A DNA stretch of 32,779 bases from Rubrobacter taiwanensis (GTDB lineage Bacteria; Actinomycetota; Rubrobacteria; Rubrobacterales; Rubrobacteraceae), in contig NZ_SKBU01000022.1 in assembly GCF_004337705.1 (NCBI RefSeq), forward strand, positions 1-32,779, given 5' to 3'. The notes beneath the pieces are model-generated. The model was not told the origin of the DNA. It worked only from the letters and a program-made list of their open reading frames with translations, and ran no database searches. A program made the position numbers and the translations under genes. This document shows positions 23,743-29,775 of the stretch, piece by piece. The first letter of the stretch is position 1; each line of letters begins with the position of its first letter.

Positions 23743-24799
23743 GCAGGTTCTGGGTGCGCCGCTGCTCCCGCAGCAGGGAGAGGGTCTTCATCTGGATCTG
23801 GCGCACGCGCTCGCGGGTTATGTCGAACTCGCGGCCGACCTCTTCCAGCGTGCGGGGCCGGTCGTCCTTCATGCCGAAGCGCAGCTCGATGATCTGGCGC
23901 TCGCGCTCGGGCAGCTCGTTCAGTGCCTCGCGGATGTGCGCCTTGAGCAGCGACTCGGAGACGGCGTCCGTGGGGGTTATGGAGTTGCCGTCCTCCAGGA
24001 AGTCCCCAAGCTCCGAGGAGTCCTCATCCCCGACCGGGGTGGCCAGGCTGATGGCCCGCTGGCTGATCTCCTGCAGCCGCAGGATCTCCTCTACCGGCAC
24101 GTCCATCTCGGCCGCTATCTCCTCGTCGGTGGGCTCCCTGCCCAGAAGCTGGGTCATGCGGCGGTGGGTGCGGTGGAACTTGTTCACCTTCTCGACCATG
24201 TGCACCGGGATGCGGATGGTGCGGCCCTTGTCGGCGATGGCCCGGGTTATGGCCTGCCTTATCCACCAGGTGGCATACGTGGAGAACTTGTAGCCCTTGC
24301 GGTAGTCGAACTTTTCGGCCGCCCGGATGAGTCCCAGATTGCCTTCCTGGATCAGGTCCAGGAACGACACCCCGCGGTTGCGGTACTTCTTGGCGATCGA
24401 GACGACGAGGCGCAGATTGGCCTCGACGAGGCGGTCTTTGGCGCGCTTGTCGCCGCGGGCGATGCGCCTGGCGAGCCGGATCTCGTCCGCGTGGGTGAGG
24501 AGCCGGACGCGCCCGATCTCGGCCAGATACATGCGGATGGAGTCCCCGGTGGCCACAGCGTGGGCTATGTGCTCGGCCGGAGCCTCGGGCGACCGGGCGG
24601 CGGGCGGGGCGTCGCCGTCTAAGATGGAGATCTCCTCCTCTTCGAGGGTCGCGTAGAGGTCTTCTATCTCGGCCTCGGAGAGGTCCACGTCCTGCAGGAA
24701 CTCGGAGATCTCGTCGGTGGTCAGGTAGCCCTGGCTCCTGCCCCGGTTGACCAGCTCGTCGGTGCGCTCCGCCAGTACGGTAATGCTCTCAGTCGCCAT
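23726..24799 (-). CDS. rpoD: Primary RNA polymerase sigma factor RpoD
   Basis: Group 1 or 2 sigma-70. Region 1.2 begins near [16 protein letters not shown]. Regions 2.1-2.4 follow with [40 protein letters not shown] and [18 protein letters not shown]. Region 3 is [10 protein letters not shown] onward, and region 4.2 is [20 protein letters not shown]. An acidic N-terminal segment (residues ~30-70) takes the place of a long region 1.1. The 357-residue length and complete regions favour the housekeeping factor. AAGAGG lies 6 nt before the ATG. The -10 elements seen across the window (TATAAT, TAGAAT, TATAGT) fit its expected specificity. Confidence 0.93.
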   Translation of the reverse strand: MATESITVLAERTDELVNRGRSQGYLTTDEISEFLQDVDLSEAEIEDLYATLEEEEISILDGDAPPAARSPEAPAEHIAHAVATGDSIRMYLAEIGRVRLLTHADEIRLARRIARGDKRAKDRLVEANLRLVVSIAKKYRNRGVSFLDLIQEGNLGLIRAAEKFDYRKGYKFSTYATWWIRQAITRAIADKGRTIRIPVHMVEKVNKFHRTHRRMTQLLGREPTDEEIAAEMDVPVEEILRLQEISQRAISLATPVGDEDSSELGDFLEDGNSITPTDAVSESLLKAHIREALNELPERERQIIELRFGMKDDRPRTLEEVGREFDITRERVRQIQMKTLSLLREQRRTQNLREYLG

Positions 24800-24815
24800 C
24801 GATCACCTCTTCTTC

Positions 24816-24843
24816 ACGCAAAAAGTGACACCGGTTTTTGCGT
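24816..24843 (-). promoter_or_regulatory. Inverted repeat in the rpoD 5' leader
   Basis: ACGCAAAAA (24816-24824) and TTTTTGCGT (24835-24843) form a perfect 9-bp inverted repeat with a 10-nt loop containing ACCGGT. It lies just upstream of the rpoD ribosome-binding site. It could act as an mRNA stem-loop or as an operator. There is no T-run after it, so it is not a standard terminator. Confidence 0.55.
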
Positions 24844-24930
24844 TGAACTTCGGTAACAGTCCCGCCTCAAAATTAACCCGGCTAGGGTACCACACGAACC
24901 GGCGCGAGTCAGCCCAACAGACACGGCTCT

Positions 24931-24936
24931 ATTCTA
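24931..24936 (-). promoter_or_regulatory. Putative rpoD -10 box (TAGAAT)
   Basis: On the minus strand GATAGAATAG includes TAGAAT about 130 nt before the rpoD ATG. A start here would give a ~125-nt leader containing the inverted repeat at 24816-24843. The -35 is unclear. Confidence 0.45.
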
Positions 24937-24948
24937 TCTTCTGCGGCG

Positions 24949-24996
24949 GCGGAACCGAGGCGGTTCCGCGAACATTTTTCGCGCTCTTGCTACACT
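24949..24996 (+). promoter_or_regulatory. murE promoter with two overlapping inverted repeats
   Basis: TACACT at 24991-24996 is a -10 box 7 nt before the murE GTG, predicting a leaderless mRNA. Upstream, GCGGAACCG (24949-24957) and CGGTTCCGC (24961-24969) form a perfect 9-bp inverted repeat. CGCGAA (24967-24972) and TTCGCG (24978-24983) form a second one that overlaps it. Both lie between the divergent rpoD and murE start points, so they are more likely protein-binding DNA sites than RNA hairpins. Confidence 0.5.
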
Positions 24997-25003
24997 ACGC
25001 AGC

Positions 25004-26470
25004 GTGATCCTGAACCGTTCAGAGCTGGAGGAGCTGTTGCAGACCCGGCTCCCGCCCGGGGTGGAGGGGATCTCCGGCGTCACCCACGACTCCCGCGCCG
25101 CCGGGCCCGGGGATGCGTTCGTGGCCGTCTCCGGCTTCAAGCGCGACGGGGCGGAGTTCGCCCCCGAAGCCGTGCGCCGCGGAGCGGTCCTGGTCGTGGC
25201 CGAGCGGGAGCTAACCGGGCTGCCGGTGGTCGTGGTCCGGGACGCGCGCGAGGCGCTGGCGCGGCTGGCGGCCGCGGTGTGCGGCCACCCGTCGCACCGC
25301 ATCCCCGTCTACGGCATCACGGGTACGAACGGCAAGACGACGACCTCCTACGCGCTGCACGCCGTGTTCTCCGGCGCGGGGCCGTGCGGTCTTCTGAGCA
25401 CGGCGGAGATCATCGTGGGGCGAGAGCGCCGCCCCGCGCTGCGGACCACGCCCGAGGCCCCGGAGGTGCAGAGCGCCCTGGACGGGATGCTCCGGGCGGG
25501 GATGGAACGGGTGGTGATGGAGGTCTCCTCGCACGGCGTGGAGCTGAAGCGCGTGGCCCACACACGCTTCGCCGGTGCGCTGTTTACCAACCTGAGCCGG
25601 GACCATCTGGATCTGCACCCCACGATGGAGCACTACTACCGGGCCAAGCGGCGGCTCCTGGAGTGGGCGGAGGGACCGAAGCTCTCCAACGCCGACGACG
25701 AGTGGGGCCTGAGGCTGGCCGGGGAGGTGGAGGGGGTGCTCACCTTCGGTCGCACCCCCCGCGCCGACTACCGGATCGAGGGTGTGGAGGACGGGGGCGC
25801 GGGTATGCGCTTCAGACTGCGCCACCCGGAGGGCGTGCTGGAGCTGGAGTCCCCGCTGCTGGGCGACTACAACGTCTCCAACGTGGCCGGGGCGGCGGCG
25901 CTGGCGCTGGCCGCGGGCATCCCGGAGGAGACGGTGGTCCGGGCGGTTAGGGAGATGCCCCAGATCCCCGGGCGCTTCGAACGGATCGGGTGCGGTCAGG
26001 ACTTCGAGGTGGTGGTGGACTACGCGCACACGGACGTGGGGCTGGCGGCGGTGCTGGAGGTCGCGCGCGCTCTGGCGGGGCGCTCCGGGGGGCGTGTGAT
26101 CTGCGTCTTCGGGGCGGCGGGAGAGCGGGACAAGGCCAAGCGCCCGAAGATGGGCGCGGTCTCGACCCGGCTTGCGGACTGGAGCGTGGTGACCACCGAT
26201 GATGCCTACTCCGAGGACCCCGGCGAGATAGCCCGCCAGGTGGCCGCCGGAGCCGCTCCGGGGAGATACGAGGTGATCCTGGACCGCCTGGAAGCCATCC
26301 GCCGCGCTCTGAGGCTGGCGCGGCGGGGGGACGTGGTCGTGGTGGCCGGCAAGGGACACGAGCGGGTGCAGCACCTTCCGGAGGGCGACGTTCCGTTCCA
26401 CGACGCGAGCGCGATCCGGGCCCTGCTGCGCCAAGACGGGGAGGTGGAGGTTGCGCGAAGAAGCGGCTAA
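25004..26470 (+). CDS. murE: UDP-N-acetylmuramoyl-tripeptide synthetase MurE
   Basis: ATP-dependent ligase that adds the third amino acid, a diamino acid, to the peptidoglycan stem. The Mur ATP loop TGTNGKTTT is near residues 105-113, followed by EVSSHGVELKR, DYAHTDVGLAAVL and CVFGAAGERDKAKRPKMG. Where meso-diaminopimelate enzymes have the DNPR motif, this protein reads TTDDAYSEDP near residues 397-406. That argues for another residue such as L-lysine, which fits Rubrobacter walls. The 488-residue length is standard. The GTG start is leaderless. The 3' end overlaps the CsoR-like gene by 20 nt. Confidence 0.93.
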   Translation: MILNRSELEELLQTRLPPGVEGISGVTHDSRAAGPGDAFVAVSGFKRDGAEFAPEAVRRGAVLVVAERELTGLPVVVVRDAREALARLAAAVCGHPSHRIPVYGITGTNGKTTTSYALHAVFSGAGPCGLLSTAEIIVGRERRPALRTTPEAPEVQSALDGMLRAGMERVVMEVSSHGVELKRVAHTRFAGALFTNLSRDHLDLHPTMEHYYRAKRRLLEWAEGPKLSNADDEWGLRLAGEVEGVLTFGRTPRADYRIEGVEDGGAGMRFRLRHPEGVLELESPLLGDYNVSNVAGAAALALAAGIPEETVVRAVREMPQIPGRFERIGCGQDFEVVVDYAHTDVGLAAVLEVARALAGRSGGRVICVFGAAGERDKAKRPKMGAVSTRLADWSVVTTDDAYSEDPGEIARQVAAGAAPGRYEVILDRLEAIRRALRLARRGDVVVVAGKGHERVQHLPEGDVPFHDASAIRALLRQDGEVEVARRSG

Positions 26471-26711
26471 GGACGTGCTGCGGCGGCTGAAGACCGTAGA
26501 GGGCCACGTCCGGGGCATAGCCCGCATGGTCGAAGAGGGAGACGCCACCTATGCGGAGGTCGTTCAGCAGACCAACGCGGTCTTCTCCGCGCTGCGCCGG
26601 ATAAACACCGTCCTGCTCAAGGACTTCGTGCAGGAGCGCGCCGAGCGGGACGGGGCCTCGGAGGAGCTGGCGCAGGACCTGATCAAGGCCATAGACCGGG
26701 TGGTGAGGTAG
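26451..26711 (+). CDS. CsoR/FrmR-family protein lacking metal-binding residues
   Basis: All-helical DUF156 repressor fold: VLRRLKTVEGHVRGIARMVEEG then VVQQTNAVFSALRRINTVLL. Copper-sensing CsoR uses Cys-His-Cys ligands; aligned by eye, these positions are Thr/Tyr, Phe (LLKDFVQ) and Arg, and the whole 86-residue protein has no cysteine. It therefore cannot sense Cu(I), or formaldehyde by FrmR chemistry, and its ligand is unknown. GGAGGTGGAGG precedes the TTG start inside the end of murE, so it is translated with murE. It may be a DNA-binding protein acting on cell-envelope genes, but the context gives only weak support. Confidence 0.8.
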   Translation: MREEAAKDVLRRLKTVEGHVRGIARMVEEGDATYAEVVQQTNAVFSALRRINTVLLKDFVQERAERDGASEELAQDLIKAIDRVVR

Positions 26712-26713
26712 CG

Positions 26714-26935
26714 GTGCATCCCCGGAGGCTGCTCTTTACCCTCCTGGGCATCGTCCCCCTGTGCGTGCTCGGAGCCGGGATCGCCGCCTTCCTGCTGCAG
26801 CGGGCCGGTTACGGCATCCTCGTCTGGGCTCTGGCGCCGCTCGCGGGGCTGCTGGTCGTCGCCGTGGTCGTCGGGGGAATCTTCGGCCGGGCTGCGGGCC
26901 GCTACCGGCGCAATTCCTCCCGGGATGATGTATAG
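26714..26935 (+). CDS. Small two-helix membrane protein, unknown function
   Basis: A 73-residue protein with two hydrophobic segments (about residues 6-27 and 33-57), a basic N-terminus (MHPRR) and a basic C-terminal tail (RAAGRYRRNSSRDD). The GTG start follows the CsoR-like stop by 2 nt, so it belongs to the murE operon. I recognise no family. The topology suggests both ends in the cytoplasm by the positive-inside rule. The -10 of the next gene overlaps its last codons. Confidence 0.7.
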   Translation: MHPRRLLFTLLGIVPLCVLGAGIAAFLLQRAGYGILVWALAPLAGLLVVAVVVGGIFGRAAGRYRRNSSRDDV

Positions 26936-26936
26936 T
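26931..26936 (+). promoter_or_regulatory. -10 box before the small coiled-coil gene and pyrE
   Basis: TATAGT lies 11 nt before the GTG at 26948, with no ribosome-binding site between, so the transcript would be nearly leaderless. The box sits over the stop codon of the preceding membrane protein gene. Confidence 0.5.
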
Positions 26937-26947
26937 CCTGCGAAACC

Positions 26948-27202
26948 GTGAACGAGGTCGGAGACATCCGGGAGCTGGAGCGGCGGCTCGAAGAGCTGGA
27001 GCGTCTCGCCGCTTCCATGGACGAGGCCGGACTCTCCGAGCTTCCGGGCCTGCTGGAGCGCACGGTCGAGCTGCTGAAGGAGCTCAACTCCGCGGTGGAT
27101 GACCGGCTCTCCTCGGCCGAGCGGGCCGTGACCGAGCTGGATGAGCTGCTGGACGGCGTGGACCTGGAGTCTTTCGACGAGGAGCTAAAGGAGCAGGAGT
27201 GA
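26948..27202 (+). CDS. Small acidic coiled-coil protein (XseB-like)
   Basis: An 84-residue, highly charged, all-helical protein. The pattern LERRLEELERLAASMDEAGL, then LERTVELLKELNSAVDDRL and AERAVTELDELL, resembles the two-helix hairpin of the exonuclease VII small subunit XseB. XseA is not in the window, and the match is by pattern only; a generic coiled-coil protein is as likely. Its TGA overlaps the pyrE GTG (GTGA), so it is translationally coupled to pyrE. Confidence 0.65.
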   Translation: MNEVGDIRELERRLEELERLAASMDEAGLSELPGLLERTVELLKELNSAVDDRLSSAERAVTELDELLDGVDLESFDEELKEQE

Positions 27203-27714
27203 GCCTCTCAGAGAGGGTGCGGGACGCGGCCCTGCTAAAGGGGGACTTCGTGCTCTCCAGCGGCCGCCGCAGCAGCTTCTACGTGGACAAGTACCTCTTC
27301 GCAACCGACCCGGCGCTGCTGCGGGACCTCGCCCGGGAGCTGGCCGGGCGCGTGCCGGAGGGCGTGGACCGGCTGGCGGGCGTCGAGCTCGGGGCCGTGC
27401 CGCTGGTCGTAGCGGTGGCGCTGGAGACCGGGCTGCCGTACGTGATCGTGCGCAAGGCCGCCAAGGAGTACGGTACGGCCCGCAGCGTCGAGGGGAGGCT
27501 GCGGAGAGGTGATCGGGTGGCGCTGCTGGAGGACGTGGTGACCACCGGAGCGCAGGCCGCAAGGTCCGTGGAGACGCTGCAGAGGGAGGGGGCGGTGGTG
27601 GAGAAGGTGATAGCGGTCCTCGACCGCCGGCCCCGGCCGGAAGGGCACCTCGGCGGCGCCGCCTTCGAGGCGCTCTTCCGGCTGGAAGATCTCGGCGTGG
27701 ATCCGGCTACCTGA
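27199..27714 (+). CDS. pyrE: Orotate phosphoribosyltransferase PyrE
   Basis: Joins orotate to phosphoribosyl pyrophosphate to give orotidine monophosphate in pyrimidine synthesis. The PRPP loop is VALLEDVVTTGAQAARSVE, near residues 109-127, with the acidic pair replaced by Glu-Asp. The N-terminal LLKGDFVLSSGRRSSFYVDKY is the orotate-binding region, and KAAKEYGTA the flexible catalytic loop. The 171-residue length is slightly short but complete. pyrF, the next enzyme of the pathway, lies downstream beyond the HU gene. The 3' end overlaps a small convergent gene by 8 nt. Confidence 0.93.
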   Translation: MSLSERVRDAALLKGDFVLSSGRRSSFYVDKYLFATDPALLRDLARELAGRVPEGVDRLAGVELGAVPLVVAVALETGLPYVIVRKAAKEYGTARSVEGRLRRGDRVALLEDVVTTGAQAARSVETLQREGAVVEKVIAVLDRRPRPEGHLGGAAFEALFRLEDLGVDPAT

Positions 27715-27829
27715 AGAGCCTCCTGACGGCCCGGTAGCCCCGCCGGCGCGCCGCCCGCTTGTGGTAGGTGCCGCGGCCGAGCGCGCGGGCGTCCAGGAAG
27801 ATCCGCAGAAGCTTCAGCAGCGCTCTCAT
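27707..27829 (-). CDS. Small basic protein, 40 residues, unknown
   Basis: A short gene with strong signals. AAAGGAGG lies 7 nt before the ATG, and TATATT (27867-27862) lies about 33 nt upstream. The product begins MRALLKLLRIFLDARALGRG, a likely amphipathic helix, followed by an Arg/Lys-rich stretch ending VRRLFR. It could be a nucleic-acid or membrane-surface binder; I recognise no family. Its 3' end overlaps the end of pyrE by 8 nt in convergent orientation. Its promoter sits back-to-back with that of the HU gene. Confidence 0.6.
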   Translation of the reverse strand: MRALLKLLRIFLDARALGRGTYHKRAARRRGYRAVRRLFR

Positions 27830-27861
27830 CTCCCGTCCTCCTTTACCGTCTCCATCCCCGG

Positions 27862-27867
27862 AATATA
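27862..27867 (-). promoter_or_regulatory. -10 box of the 40-residue gene
   Basis: TATATT on the minus strand, with a short leader that contains the strong AAAGGAGG site. No clear -35 was found. It supports the reality of the small gene. Confidence 0.4.
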
Positions 27868-27947
27868 GAACATGTGGCGCGGCGCGGGTAGGGCCGGCGG
27901 GGCAGGAGCTCGGGCAGCTGTTCCCGGAAGCCGCTTGGAACGGGCAA

Positions 27948-27976
27948 TTGAGAGGAGTGGGAGGCTCTGGTATAGT
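27948..27976 (+). promoter_or_regulatory. HU gene promoter
   Basis: TTGAGA (27948-27953) and TATAGT (27971-27976) are separated by 17 nt, close to the sigma-70 consensus. The start would lie about 35 nt before the HU ATG, leaving room for the AAGGAGG ribosome-binding site. Confidence 0.75.
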
Positions 27977-28018
27977 CCCTCCAACCACTGTGGAAGCGGC
28001 GAAGGAGGATCTCAGACG

Positions 28019-28291
28019 ATGAACAAGACGGACCTGATCCAGAGGATGGCCGACCAGGCCAACGGCACCAAGAGCGAGGCGCAGAAGTACTTCGAGGCCT
28101 TTACCGACGTGGTGACCGAGGCCCTGAAGAAGGGCGAGACCGTACAGGTTACCGGCTTCGGGAAGTTCTACGTTCAGGAGCGTGAGGCGCGCGAGGGCAT
28201 CAATCCGCAGACCAAGGAGAAGATGACCATACCGGCCTCGAAGGTACCGAAATTCACGGCGGGCAACGCTCTGAAAGAGGCTATAAAGTAG
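28019..28291 (+). CDS. hup: HU-family nucleoid DNA-binding protein
   Basis: Small dimeric protein that bends DNA and compacts the nucleoid. MNKTDLIQRMADQANGTKSEAQKY... opens the typical helical N-terminus. The segment GFGKFYVQEREAREGINPQT leads into the DNA-binding arm, with the arm-tip proline in INPQTKEK. The C-terminus PKFTAGNALKEAIK is standard. It is 90 residues, the exact length of bacterial HU, without the basic extension found in mycobacterial HU. GAAGGAGG lies about 10 nt before the ATG. It has its own strong promoter and a hairpin after its stop, so it is probably monocistronic. Confidence 0.95.
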   Translation: MNKTDLIQRMADQANGTKSEAQKYFEAFTDVVTEALKKGETVQVTGFGKFYVQEREAREGINPQTKEKMTIPASKVPKFTAGNALKEAIK

Positions 28292-28312
28292 CGGACGGCG
28301 ACTCCTCCGCGC

Positions 28313-28340
28313 GCCGCGGGGGTGAAATCCCGCGGCTCTT
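28313..28340 (+). terminator. GC-rich hairpin between HU and pyrF
   Basis: GCCGCGGG (28313-28320) and CCCGCGGC (28329-28336) form a perfect 8-bp stem with an 8-nt loop, followed by TCTT. It lies 21 nt after the HU stop and ends 7 nt before the pyrF ATG. It is a plausible weak terminator, or a structure controlling pyrF translation, since no ribosome-binding site precedes pyrF. Confidence 0.5.
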
Positions 28341-28343
28341 TCC

Positions 28344-29189
28344 ATGCAGGCTCTCCTAGAGGCCGCCCGCCGGAAGCGCTCCCCGGTGGTGGTGGGGCTG
28401 GACCCCGACCCCGCCCGCATCCCTGCGGAGGTCCGCGAGGGGGTCTCCGAACCGGAGGCCGTCCGGAGGTTCTGCCTGGGGATCCTGGAGGCCGTGCGGG
28501 AGGAGGTGGCGGCGGTCAAGCTGCAGGCCGCCTGCTTCGAGCGGCTGGGTCCGCCGGGGATGGAGGTGTATGCGGAGCTGATCCGCACGGCGCGCGAGCT
28601 GGGGCTGCCCGCCATAGCGGACGTCAAGCGGGGGGACATAGGGACGACCGCCGCCGCTTACGCCGAGGCGCACCTGCGCGTCTACGGCGCGCTCGCCGTG
28701 ACCGTAAACCCGTACATGGGCGCCGACGCCATAGAGCCGTTCCTGCGCGAGGCGCGCGCTCTCGGGCGCGGTGGCGGGGCGTTCGTGCTGGTGGCGACCT
28801 CCAACCCTTCGGCGGAGGCCATCCAGGGCGCGGGAGACCCGCCGCTGGTGGAGCGCGTGGCCGGGCTGGTGGCCGCGCTCGGCCGTCCCGGTCCGGGGGG
28901 GTACTCCGACGCGGGGGCGGTGGTCGGCGTCACCCGGCCCGCGCGCGGACGGCGGGTGCGGGAGCTGCTCCCGGAGGCCCTGTTTCTGGCTCCGGGCTAC
29001 GGGGCTCAGGGCGGCGGGGCGCGGGATGTGCTGCCGCTTTTGGACCGGCGGGGCGGCGGCGTGCTGGTGAACAGCAGCCGCGGGATACTGTACGCCTACG
29101 AGGGTGCCGGCGGGGACTACCGGGACGCGGCGCGGGCGGCGGCGCGCGGGATGCGGGACGAGCTGCTGGCGGCCGGGGTGGGTGTCTAG
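28344..29189 (+). CDS. pyrF: Orotidine 5'-phosphate decarboxylase PyrF
   Basis: Last step of UMP synthesis: decarboxylates orotidine monophosphate. The catalytic Asp-Lys-Asp array is in ADVKRGDIGTTAAAYAEAH, with VVGLDPDP at the N-terminus and VNSSRGILYAYE near the phosphate site. The ~281-residue length and sequence put it in the longer, group 2 branch common in actinobacteria. The ATG directly follows a GC-rich hairpin and has no visible ribosome-binding site. The TAG stop overlaps that of the convergent thioredoxin-fold gene. Confidence 0.93.
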   Translation: MQALLEAARRKRSPVVVGLDPDPARIPAEVREGVSEPEAVRRFCLGILEAVREEVAAVKLQAACFERLGPPGMEVYAELIRTARELGLPAIADVKRGDIGTTAAAYAEAHLRVYGALAVTVNPYMGADAIEPFLREARALGRGGGAFVLVATSNPSAEAIQGAGDPPLVERVAGLVAALGRPGPGGYSDAGAVVGVTRPARGRRVRELLPEALFLAPGYGAQGGGARDVLPLLDRRGGGVLVNSSRGILYAYEGAGGDYRDAARAAARGMRDELLAAGVGV

Positions 29190-29740
29190 TCCGCTCCGGT
29201 GCCGGAGGTGAGCTCACGCTCCAGGGTCTCGCGGATCACCTCCACGTTCTCCGGGTAGTAGTCGTTCTGGACCAGCGCGATCCTGCCGTCGGAGATGACG
29301 AAGAGGCGCGGGATCTGCTTCACGTTGTAGTACGAGGTCAGGTTGCCCGTGCGGTCCTGGAGCACGGCGTAGGGTGCGTCCTCCTCGGAGGCCGGGACGT
29401 TGCTCACATACACCGCGGCGAACCGCACGCCCCGCCCCTCGTACTCCCTGGCGAGGGCGGCGAAGGCCGGGCGGGCCTCCATGCTGTTCTGGTTCAGGCT
29501 GCTCCAGAAGGTGAGGACGTACACCCCCTCGTCCGAGAGGCGGAAGATGCCGCCGTCGTGGCGGTTGACGACGAAGGTCTGCGCGGCCTGCCCCACGTTC
29601 GGGGCCGGGCCGGGCAGGGTCAGGGTGCCGCCGGTCCCCAGCTCCGGGGAGCCGAGCGTGCGGTAGGCCACGGAGGCCACCGCCACCAGCAGGACGACCA
29701 GCAGGACCCGTCTCACGGTCCGGATGAGAGAGCGCGGCAC
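29186..29740 (-). CDS. Membrane-anchored thioredoxin-fold protein without catalytic cysteines
   Basis: TlpA/ResA-like protein with one N-terminal membrane helix (residues ~9-27) and an extracytoplasmic thioredoxin fold. The active-site region of the family, FWASWCPPCRAEMP, is here FWSSLNQNSMEARP (residues 78-91), with Asn83 and Ser86 in place of the two cysteines. The protein has no cysteine at all. The cis-proline loop is kept (KQIPRLFVI). It cannot do disulfide exchange, so a binding or chaperone-like role is likelier. The GTG start lies 13 nt after a TAGAAT -10 box. It is divergent from the carboxypeptidase gene, which hints at a wall-related role. Confidence 0.85.
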   Translation of the reverse strand: MPRSLIRTVRRVLLVVLLVAVASVAYRTLGSPELGTGGTLTLPGPAPNVGQAAQTFVVNRHDGGIFRLSDEGVYVLTFWSSLNQNSMEARPAFAALAREYEGRGVRFAAVYVSNVPASEEDAPYAVLQDRTGNLTSYYNVKQIPRLFVISDGRIALVQNDYYPENVEVIRETLERELTSGTGAD

Positions 29741-29753
29741 ATACCGGTAAATA

Positions 29754-29759
29754 ATTCTA
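29754..29759 (-). promoter_or_regulatory. -10 box of the thioredoxin-fold gene
   Basis: TAGAAT on the minus strand, 13 nt before the GTG start, predicts a leader of only a few bases. The same AT-rich spacer (29741-29775) must also hold the start region of the divergent carboxypeptidase gene. Confidence 0.5.
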
Positions 29760-29775
29760 TCCGTTCCGGGGGCGC

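Noticed and set aside
26948-27202. Firm naming of the small coiled-coil gene as xseB
   Set aside because: The helical pattern fits, but no xseA is nearby and coiled coils give false matches, so it is only called XseB-like.
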